17,709 nucleotides of DNA from an uncultured Caldilinea sp. (lineage in GTDB: Bacteria > Chloroflexota > Anaerolineae > Caldilineales > Caldilineaceae), in the NCBI GenBank assembly GCA_937928035.1, contig CALFWA010000125.1:1-17709 (forward strand). The letters are read 5' to 3'. The notes beneath the pieces were generated by a model, which did not search any database, was not told where the DNA came from, and saw nothing but the letters and a program-made list of their open reading frames with translations. Both the position numbers and the translations under genes were made by a program. Below are positions 1 through 17,709 of this stretch, piece by piece (position 1 is the first letter of the stretch; every line of letters starts with the position of its first letter).

Positions 1-1072
<1,072 letters not shown>

Positions 1073-1090
1073 GATTGATCCCTCCTGAAC

Positions 1091-1105
1091 GGACACTTAT
1101 TGTCC
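1091..1105 (-). promoter_or_regulatory. Short dyad in clpB leader, next to the ribosome binding site
   Basis: GGACA-CTTAT-TGTCC is a perfect 5-bp inverted repeat with a 5-base spacer. On the clpB transcript it would end four bases before the AGGAGG ribosome binding site, so it could be a small hairpin or an operator. It does not match CIRCE or HAIR. Function is inference only. Confidence 0.3.
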
Positions 1106-1150
1106 CTAAATATTTTCTGACATTTACTATGGTTCCAGTGTAGCAGTTTG

Positions 1151-1179
1151 GTATTTGAATTACATTGGAGAAATGTAAA
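1151..1179 (-). promoter_or_regulatory. Candidate clpB promoter overlapped by a 19-bp dyad
   Basis: On the minus strand TTTACA (1179-1174), 17 bases, then AAATAC (1156-1151) is a weak sigma-70-like pair about 80 bases upstream of the clpB start. A perfect 7-bp inverted repeat, TTACATT (1160-1166) / AATGTAA (1172-1178) with spacer GGAGA, covers the -35 element and part of the spacer, which is where a repressor would bind. The dyad is directly visible; the promoter call is weak. Confidence 0.3.
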
Positions 1180-1230
1180 TGTTGTATATCCGTTGGGAAT
1201 TACGCAGGACCCTGAGGCCTGCCGGCGCCA

Positions 1231-1385
1231 TTTTTGTAGGCGCAGCTCGCAGCTGCGCTTCGTCGATTTTCCCACGGGCTTTTGGGGCTGCCAAGGACCT
1301 GCGGCTGCGAGCCGCAGCTACGAAGCCCCTCTTCCCTCTCTCCCAGTATTGGGAAAGGAGGCCAGGGGGGAGGGCCCACCAAGAA
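1231..1385 (+). repeat. Dispersed structured intergenic repeat, copy 1
   Basis: This stretch shares CTGCGCTTCGTCGA (1253-1266), TTTCCCACGG, CTTTTGGG and ACCTGCGGCTGC in the same order with 15265-15330, then a C-rich/G-rich palindromic tail. It contains nested dyads: GCAGCT-CGC-AGCTGC (1242-1256), a perfect 8-bp stem CTGCGGCT-GCG-AGCCGCAG (1299-1317), and outer arms GCTTCGT (1257-1263) / ACGAAGC (1320-1326). It has no coding capacity and resembles REP or small non-autonomous elements. A diverged third copy lies at 6222-6287. Confidence 0.75.
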
Positions 1386-1452
1386 TGTGCTGCGTAACTA
1401 ATTATTTCAGGTGCAACCGCTGGGGAAGAGGGGAAGGGGCAAGGTTCTCTTG

Positions 1453-4050
<2,598 letters not shown>

Positions 4051-4102
4051 GCTTTACGCACCACTGCGGACGCACGCATCCGTCCCAAAATCTCGCAACA
4101 AG

Positions 4103-4158
<56 letters not shown>

Positions 4159-4160
4159 CA

Positions 4161-4191
4161 CAAACAAAAATCGGCGCCTTTGCAACGGCGC
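4161..4191 (-). terminator. Probable intrinsic terminator of the mgtE unit
   Basis: Read on the minus strand: stem GCGCC, loop GTTGCAAA, stem GGCGC, then after CGA a U-rich run TTTTTGTTTG. It begins about 60 bases after the stop of the DUF4287/YdeI-like gene. The stem is only 5 bp but all G-C, and the U-run is good. Confidence 0.5.
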
Positions 4192-4252
4192 AAGAGGCGC
4201 AGGGTGAACTTCTGACAAATTCAGCCGACCGCGAACCGCTCAGGCGTATAGC

Positions 4253-4657
<405 letters not shown>

Positions 4658-4694
4658 GAAATCCTCCTTCTATTCGAAGGCTGACAATCACAAG

Positions 4695-6041
<1,347 letters not shown>

Positions 6042-6221
6042 AGCTCCTCTCCAGTCGGTTCAACGGTTTAGTCATTCGACGTGAAGCCCGCTGCATGGTA
6101 CAGTATAGCCTTCCATCGAGTCAAAAAGCCTTTTCCTTCTGCTCATCTCGACTTCAGAACTCATGTTACGCAGTTGAGCCCGGCCATCGCTAGAGCGGAT
6201 GGAGTACATGGCAGCGACGGC

Positions 6222-6287
6222 GGCTGCGGCTCTCAGCCGCACGTTCTCGGTGAATCGCAAGAGTTTGGGTGAACTAAGGAAGCGCAG
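6222..6287 (-). repeat. Dispersed structured intergenic repeat, diverged copy 3
   Basis: On the minus strand this 66-base stretch aligns without gaps to copy 2 (15265-15330), with about 41 of 66 positions identical by hand count. The best-kept parts are GCGCTTC at one end, CCGAGAAC, and TGCGGCT at the other. It keeps a perfect 7-bp stem TGCGGCT-CTC-AGCCGCA (6225-6241) where copy 1 has CTGCGGCT-GCG-AGCCGCAG. The G-rich tail of the other copies is missing. Confidence 0.5.
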
Positions 6288-6348
6288 GCGCGAGGCGAGT
6301 CCTGCTCCATACTGCAGCCGAAGGCAGCACTCAAATCGTTGCCAGACG

Positions 6349-6389
6349 GCACGGCGATGACGGAAGCACCTTCATCTGCGTCGCCGTGC
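6349..6389. repeat. Long interrupted inverted repeat downstream of the PucC-type gene
   Basis: GCACGGCGA (6349-6357) and TCGCCGTGC (6381-6389) are perfect 9-bp arms. Inside, GAAG-CAC-CTTC forms a second 4-bp stem. It begins about 30 bases after the stop of the minus-strand carrier gene. No U-run follows on either strand, so it is not a standard intrinsic terminator. It may stabilise the 3' end of the mRNA or be a REP-like unit. Confidence 0.5.
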
Positions 6390-6419
6390 AGAGAGAAATT
6401 TTCTTAGCAGCCAGGGGTT

Positions 6420-7733
6420 TTAATCTCCGGTCGCTGCCAAGACGTCGACCAGCTCCAACTGCGCATCGCGCTGAAATTGTTCGACCGTGATCGTGCGGAA
6501 GAGCAGCAACGAGAGCGCAACCCCAAGCATTTCAATGCCAAAGACCGTCATATAGCCGAGCGCCACATTGCCGCTGACCCAGTAAGCGACGTCCCGCATC
6601 AGGGCGCCGCCGACGTTCCCCAACGATTGGGCGACAAAATTCGCCACGCCCCATGCGCCCATGTACAATCCAACGTTCTGCGGAACGGTCATATCTAACA
6701 TAAAGCTGAGGTTACTGACCGTCATCAGCCCACTCGCCAGCCCCAGCAGAAACACGGCGATCAGAAAGAAAGGAATGTTGCCGATCGCGCCGGCCAGAAT
6801 CACCAATCCGAAGGAGACGATGGCGACCAGCCCGCCGAGATAAATATTCAGACGTTTGCCGAATAGACGGACAAGCCCCATGCCCCCCAACAAGGTGATA
6901 AACACGCCAACGCCCCATAGCGCCTCCAGACGCGTGGTTTCGCTCACCGACATCCCCAGAGCGTCCGCAGCATATGGTTCGAGCAACACATCTTGCGCCC
7001 GCACGCCGATCAGCACCAGCAACAGGTAGATGAAAAAGCGCTTGGCGGTGGCGTTGTGCGCCAGCACTTGCAACGCCTCCAGAGGGTCATTCGCGGTGTG
7101 GCGAGCAATGGAGCCATCGGCGCGAGATGGTTCGATGCCGGCCGAGCCGACGACCACGAAGAGCGTCGCCACCAGCCACACCGCCCCAAAGGCGGTGATG
7201 ACGCCGGTCGGGGAAGCGTCGCTCTGCAGGACGCGCGAGAGGGCGATACTGGCGACAATGGTGGAGAGAATCATCGCCGTCCACATAACGCCGACCGCAG
7301 CGGTGCGCCACGTTTTCGGCGAGCGTTCGGTCAGCTCGCTGGCAAGCGACAGATAACTGACAGAAGCCACATTGACGCCGATTCCCCACACGAGGAAGAC
7401 GGCGAACGCAGCAAGCAGGCCTGCTGCAAAATGTTCATCCATATAGAAGGCGGCGTGGGCGGTTGCATAGCTGCCGCAGCTCGCCATCAAGCCGCCCAAT
7501 AAAATCCAGGGCGAACGGTGCATTCCCCAAAGAGGCCGGCGGTCCGCCCAGTTGCCCACGAAGACCTGCAGAGGCGAGAGCATGTAAGGCAGCGCCACCA
7601 GCAAGCCAACCAGCACAGCTGGCAACCCCATGTCGGCGATCATGATGCGGTTGAGCGTGCCGGTGATCGGGACTACGGTCAACGAGACGCCGACATGCAC
7701 CAAGGTGAGTTGAAGGATGGCCCGAACGCTCAT
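6420..7733 (-). CDS. PucC / BCD-family MFS transporter
   Basis: A 12-helix major facilitator of the PucC (bacteriochlorophyll delivery, BCD) family. The N-terminal signature is clear: GTLNRIMIADMGLPAVLVGL, then LSPLQVFVGNWADRRPLWG and HRSPWILLGG, the family's loop 2-3 region. The second half repeats the fold, with RLFGKRLNIYLGG in the central loop and LSFMLDMTVPQNVGLYMGAWG near helix 10. In phototrophs these proteins help assemble light-harvesting complexes or move tetrapyrroles; the substrate in other bacteria is not established. No bch, puf or crt gene is in the window. Starts at 7826, 7769 and 7733 are possible. I chose the ATG at 7733 because GGAAAG sits seven bases upstream and MSVRAILQLTLVHVGV matches the usual family start; the two earlier ATGs lack ribosome binding sites. 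It lies 193 bp after lepB on the same strand with no clear terminator between. Confidence 0.85.
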   Translation of the reverse strand: MSVRAILQLTLVHVGVSLTVVPITGTLNRIMIADMGLPAVLVGLLVALPYMLSPLQVFVGNWADRRPLWGMHRSPWILLGGLMASCGSYATAHAAFYMDEHFAAGLLAAFAVFLVWGIGVNVASVSYLSLASELTERSPKTWRTAAVGVMWTAMILSTIVASIALSRVLQSDASPTGVITAFGAVWLVATLFVVVGSAGIEPSRADGSIARHTANDPLEALQVLAHNATAKRFFIYLLLVLIGVRAQDVLLEPYAADALGMSVSETTRLEALWGVGVFITLLGGMGLVRLFGKRLNIYLGGLVAIVSFGLVILAGAIGNIPFFLIAVFLLGLASGLMTVSNLSFMLDMTVPQNVGLYMGAWGVANFVAQSLGNVGGALMRDVAYWVSGNVALGYMTVFGIEMLGVALSLLLFRTITVEQFQRDAQLELVDVLAATGD

Positions 7734-7926
7734 GGTTAATCTTTCCGGAGTAGCTTTCTGCGCTGGCATCTTTACATTATTGCTAGACTGAACCTTGACT
7801 TTCTCATCAAAATGATACTTTAGCATAGATTTTCATAGATTCAAATCGAAATCTGTAAGTTTTTCGCCTGTGCTCAAAAGGGGTTTGTTTTAGGGGTAGG
7901 TTGAGACAATCGAATCGAAGTCAGTC

Positions 7927-8526
7927 TCAGAAGAAGGTGATTTGATCGAGCGGCCAGTAGCGCAGCCAAACGCGGCCTAAAATCCGATCGAGCGTGACCG
8001 GGCCAAAGGCGCGGCTATCATTGCTGTTGCTGCGATTGTCGCCCAAGACGAAATAAGAAAGCGGCCCCAGGGTAATCGGCGCCATGTCGAAAGGAGTCAG
8101 GTCGTGTGGGAACGGCTCGGCAAGCGCTTCACCGTTCACGTAAATGACGCCCTGACGGATTTCGACCGTTTCGCCGGGCAGCGCCACGATGCGCTTGACG
8201 AGCAACTCGTCGATGTGGGGCAGGTCGATGACGACAATGTCGTTGCGGCGGGGAGGATGCAAGCGATAGCTGATTTTGTCTACAATGAGACGCTGGTGTG
8301 GATGCAGGTTCGGCTCCATGCTCTGACCAAACACCACGGTCGCCTGGGCGAGGAATAGATGCACGACCAGGGCAAGGATCAAGGCAGGCGCCACAATTTG
8401 AAGCGCCTCCAATAAGACAGGCCGAATCATCTGCCAGGGGCGCTCGTCGGGAGGCGTCAACGCAGCGGGACGATCTTCTTCGGGTTCCTGGATCATAGAC
8501 TCGTTCACAATGCTTTCGTCGCTCAC
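7927..8526 (-). CDS. lepB: Signal peptidase I
   Basis: Membrane serine protease that cuts signal peptides from exported proteins. The product has 199 residues. An acidic N-terminal tail of about 33 residues is followed by one membrane segment at about 37-60 and the S26 catalytic fold outside. Box B GQSMEPNLHPHQRL carries the nucleophile Ser69. Box D LVKRIVALPGETVEI carries the general base Lys111. Box E LGDNRSNSNDSR lies at 161-172. The single membrane segment and short length are typical of non-proteobacterial enzymes. The start used is a GTG at 8526 with no Shine-Dalgarno. A strong promoter places the likely transcription start within a few bases of this GTG, so the mRNA may be nearly leaderless. 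GTG at 8508 or ATG at 8496 are alternatives. The gene is divergent from the GH3-like surface protein, 57 bp away, itself a likely export substrate. Confidence 0.95.
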   Translation of the reverse strand: MSDESIVNESMIQEPEEDRPAALTPPDERPWQMIRPVLLEALQIVAPALILALVVHLFLAQATVVFGQSMEPNLHPHQRLIVDKISYRLHPPRRNDIVVIDLPHIDELLVKRIVALPGETVEIRQGVIYVNGEALAEPFPHDLTPFDMAPITLGPLSYFVLGDNRSNSNDSRAFGPVTLDRILGRVWLRYWPLDQITFF

Positions 8527-8534
8527 CGGAGATG

Positions 8535-8563
8535 AGTATACCGATTTGGCGTCCGGTTGTCCA
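8535..8563 (-). promoter_or_regulatory. Sigma-70-type promoter for lepB
   Basis: On the minus strand TGGACA (8563-8558), a 17-base spacer, then TATACT (8540-8535). This is the best promoter match in the window. Predicted initiation near 8528 is about two bases before the lepB GTG. The -10 sits in the palindrome GTATAC, so TATACC also appears on the plus strand toward the divergent gene, though its -35 there is poor. Confidence 0.6.
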
Positions 8564-8583
8564 GCAAGTAAGATTCAAAATTG

Positions 8584-11751
<3,168 letters not shown>

Positions 11752-11756
11752 ACCGT

Positions 11757-13136
<1,380 letters not shown>

Positions 13137-13140
13137 GACG

Positions 13141-13920
<780 letters not shown>

Positions 13921-13981
13921 CGTTACGCTCCTTTGCTGACTGAAGTCGGTATGGGAAGATAGCCCTCTGGAATATGCAGGA

Positions 13982-14011
13982 TTGTCGCTGCACCTGTCGC
14001 AAGTGTAAAAT
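13982..14011 (+). promoter_or_regulatory. Candidate promoter for the DUF4037 gene
   Basis: TTGTCG (13982-13987), an 18-base spacer ending in TG, then TAAAAT (14006-14011). This is a moderate sigma-70 match and would give a leader of about 75 bases. It lies in the divergent gap with the enoyl-CoA hydratase gene. Confidence 0.35.
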
Positions 14012-14093
14012 AGTGAACATCACCGCTTCTTTCGATTCAAACACCTTGTCGATTTTTCAGTATTGCTCAGCATGAGAGTGACGGGAGGCGAGC

Positions 14094-15194
<1,101 letters not shown>

Positions 15195-15262
15195 GAGCGG
15201 GAGCGTTTACCGGATCGACCGATTTCCAGGTTCATGCGGAGCGGTCGCCTTCGCTTTAATTT

Positions 15263-15385
15263 CGCTGCGCTTCGTCGACTTTCCCACGGCTTTTGGGCCC
15301 GCCGAGAACCTGCGGCTGCAGCTCGCAGCTCCCCCTCTCCCCAATGCTGGGAGAGGGGGGCGGAAGGGTGAGGGGGCCCGCCTGT
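15263..15385 (+). repeat. Dispersed structured intergenic repeat, copy 2, with G-rich hairpin tail
   Basis: Lies between the convergent DUF4037 and YgeY-like genes. It shares its order of blocks with copy 1 (1253-1380): CTGCGCTTCGTCGA, TTTCCCACGG, CTTTTGGG, ACCTGCGGCTGC, then CCCTCTCCC-type and GGGAGAGG-type arms and GGGCCC. The tail is a perfect 11-bp stem CCCCCTCTCCC (15331-15341) / GGGAGAGGGGG (15349-15359) with a 7-base loop, followed by GGAAGGGTGAGGGGG. It is non-coding. The hairpin may also serve as a transcript 3' end for the convergent genes, although no U-run follows. Confidence 0.78.
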
Positions 15386-15412
15386 GGAAGATGATTGCTC
15401 GGCGCCCTGCCT

Positions 15413-16579
15413 CTACGATGCGTGCAGCGCCTCTTGCACGATCCCTGCATAGCCTCTGGCCGCAGCCGTCAATTCAACGATCGAGAGCCGCTCATCGACG
15501 ACGTGCGCATCCTCTTCGGCGGCGGGGCCAAAGCCGACCGTTGGTATGCCGAGCTTTCCCGCACTCGACGCAGCGTTAGTGCAGAAGCGATAGGCGCGCA
15601 GCTGAGGATTCAACCCCGCAGTGCGCAGACCGCGTAAAGCCATCTGAACAAATGGATGCTCTTCGGCAAATTCCCAGGCGGGGAAGAATTTCTGCGCTTG
15701 CAGGACCTTCCCGGTGTAGGTGTGATGCTCCCCCTGGGCGATCACAGCGTTGCACCGAAGGCCCTCCACCTCCGGCTGATTCAGGATGGCGCCGAGCACG
15801 CTTTCCGGCGTCTCCCCGGGCAAGGTGCGCCGATCGTAGGTGACGCGACAACGGCTGGGCGTCACCGAGTAGGCGGGATACGGGTCGGAGATGATGTCGG
15901 TGAGCGCCAGCAGCGCTGGCCCGAGCAGCGGGTGGCTGCCCAGCGGTGTAGATTCGACGATGCGGATAAGCTTGATCATCTCATGCACGGCATTGACGCC
16001 CAGATGGGGTGAGGAAGAATGTGCTGGGACGCCAAGAGTTTCCAGGTGAATTTCGGCGCGGCCGCGGCCTCCACGGTTCAGATGGAGCTGCGTTGCTTCG
16101 CCGATGACGACAAAATCGGGGCGGACGCGCTCTATCACCGACTCTAATGCGATGCCTTCCAGCACCTCTTCCATCACTGTTGCGCTGACGACGGCTCGGC
16201 CGGCCAGTGCATTGCGGTCGAGCGAACCCACTGCGTAGACCATTGCCGCCAGCGCGCCTTTCATGTCCGCTGCACCGCGACCGTAGATATAGCCGTCTTC
16301 GGCCACAGCGTTGAAGGGGTCGTGCGTCCACGTCGAGCCGGGCGCAATGCCGACGGTGTCGATGTGCGCGTCGAGCAGGATGGTCGGGCCGGGTCGGGCG
16401 CCGTTGACGATCCCCACTGCGCTGCCGTTCTCATCGACGAAGACTTCATCGAATCCCAAGCGGTGCATCTCGGCGACCACGCGTTCGACCGCCGGCCCTT
16501 CCTCTCCGCTCAAGCTGGGAATGTGCACCAAATCCTGGGTGAAAGCGACCAGAGCTGTTTCGTTCAGATTGATGTTCAA
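15413..16579 (-). CDS. M20 metallohydrolase, YgeY-like (selenium-metabolism-linked hydrolase family)
   Basis: A 388-residue M20-family di-metal amidohydrolase/peptidase. Metal and catalytic residues are in place: LLDAHIDTVG (His72, Asp74), GRGAADMKGAL (Asp105), VMEEVLEG (Glu137/Glu138), IGEATQ (Glu161) and the last ligand His359 in AAEEDAHVVDE. The C-terminal GIPTVGFGPAAEEDAHVVDE is what suggests YgeY, a hydrolase of unsettled substrate found in purine- and selenium-linked clusters. ArgE/DapE/carboxypeptidase-like members are the alternative. I place the start at TTG 16579: GGAGG is seven bases upstream and the protein then begins MNINLNETALVAFTQDL. An ATG at 16681 would translate a palindromic repeat and overlap the upstream gene. 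It follows the SsnA-like amidohydrolase on the same strand with an 83-bp gap, so the two probably act together. Confidence 0.88.
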   Translation of the reverse strand: MNINLNETALVAFTQDLVHIPSLSGEEGPAVERVVAEMHRLGFDEVFVDENGSAVGIVNGARPGPTILLDAHIDTVGIAPGSTWTHDPFNAVAEDGYIYGRGAADMKGALAAMVYAVGSLDRNALAGRAVVSATVMEEVLEGIALESVIERVRPDFVVIGEATQLHLNRGGRGRAEIHLETLGVPAHSSSPHLGVNAVHEMIKLIRIVESTPLGSHPLLGPALLALTDIISDPYPAYSVTPSRCRVTYDRRTLPGETPESVLGAILNQPEVEGLRCNAVIAQGEHHTYTGKVLQAQKFFPAWEFAEEHPFVQMALRGLRTAGLNPQLRAYRFCTNAASSAGKLGIPTVGFGPAAEEDAHVVDERLSIVELTAAARGYAGIVQEALHAS

Positions 16580-16611
16580 GGTGAGTCCTCCTTGCGCAAA
16601 TATGATTCGCG

Positions 16612-16659
16612 TTGCGTGTTGCGTGGTTCGTGGTGCATCACGCATAACGCAACACGCAA
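16612..16659. repeat. Palindromic repeat between the SsnA-like and YgeY-like genes
   Basis: TTGCGTGTTGCGT (16612-16624) and ACGCAACACGCAA (16647-16659) form a perfect 13-bp stem. The 22-base loop contains a second small stem, CGTGG-TGCA-TCACG (16629-16642, one G-U pair). The arms are themselves built from the repeating unit TTGCGTG. It starts three bases after the amidohydrolase stop on the minus strand and lacks a U-run. REP-like intergenic element; may affect expression of the downstream YgeY-like gene. Confidence 0.7.
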
Positions 16660-16662
16660 TAC

Positions 16663-17709
<1,047 letters not shown>

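Larger units (their letters stand above)
1073..1452. other. 380-bp non-coding gap between topA 3' end and clpB 5' end
   Basis: No convincing gene lies here; short reading frames merely translate repeat sequence. The right part of the minus-strand clpB leader (about 1081-1185) is AT-rich and holds two dyads and a possible promoter. From about 1231 to 1385 lies copy 1 of a dispersed structured repeat. From 1420 to 1446, just after the topA stop, the plus strand is a purine-rich G-run tract (three runs of four G, then GG). No U-tract terminator for topA was found. Confidence 0.7.
6042..6419. other. 378-bp non-coding gap between the PucC-type gene and mgtE
   Basis: No plausible gene. It holds the mgtE leader (6042-6130), a diverged copy of the dispersed repeat on the minus strand (6222-6287), a small GC-rich imperfect hairpin around 6311-6330, and a long interrupted hairpin at 6349-6389. 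Reading frames across it have no family resemblance. Confidence 0.7.

Noticed and set aside
6042..6110. M-box magnesium riboswitch before mgtE
   Set aside because: The likely -10 leaves a leader of only about 55-60 bases, too short for an M-box, and no M-box pattern was seen.
7734..7826. Upstream starts of the PucC-type carrier (7826, 7769)
   Set aside because: No ribosome binding site before either; the extra residues are polar and outside the family's usual start. Not excluded.
7862..7926. Terminator after lepB
   Set aside because: Only a weak CTCAA/TTGAG pairing around C-rich direct repeats; no stem with a U-run.

Overview
The window looks like an ordinary chromosomal stretch from a GC-rich bacterium, most likely a Chloroflexota member (Caldilineae/Anaerolineae or a relative). 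This placement is inference. It rests on the gene styles (a zinc-ribbon-free TopA with GPYV repeats, a long membrane-anchored GH3-like surface protein, a DUF4037 protein, a PucC-type carrier) and on G-rich palindromic intergenic repeats. No rRNA, tRNA, CRISPR array, transposase or phage gene was seen.

Layout, left to right. 1-1072 (-): N-terminal 357 codons of the disaggregase ClpB, cut by the window edge. 1073-1452: non-coding, with operator-like dyads and dispersed-repeat copy 1. 1453-4050 (-): DNA topoisomerase I. 4253-6041 (-): an apparent two-gene unit, the magnesium channel mgtE followed by a small DUF4287/YdeI-like protein, closed by a probable terminator. 6042-6419: non-coding, with a diverged repeat copy 3 on the minus strand and a long hairpin. 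6420-7733 (-): PucC-family MFS carrier. 7927-8526 (-): signal peptidase I, with a good promoter that nearly abuts its GTG start. 8584-11751 (+): a 1055-residue membrane-anchored GH3-like protein whose catalytic aspartate and KHFPGHG motif are lost. 11757-13920 (-): enoyl-CoA hydratase then a DAO-type FAD oxidoreductase, 4 bp apart. 14094-15194 (+): DUF4037 nucleotidyltransferase-like protein ending in a 16-bp tandem repeat. 15195-15412: repeat copy 2. 15413-16579 (-): YgeY-like M20 hydrolase. 16663-17709 (-): SsnA-like amidohydrolase, cut by the right edge.

Most of the window is housekeeping: protein quality control, DNA topology, magnesium uptake and protein secretion. The right half carries small-molecule catabolism: a crotonase/FAD oxidase pair and an amidohydrolase/M20 hydrolase pair of the kind found in purine- or selenium-linked clusters. 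I found no clear new multi-gene system. The points most worth a second look are the GH3-like pseudoenzyme, the amidohydrolase with a Gln where the catalytic His is expected, the PucC-type carrier with no photosynthesis gene nearby, and a family of structured intergenic repeats present at three places here.
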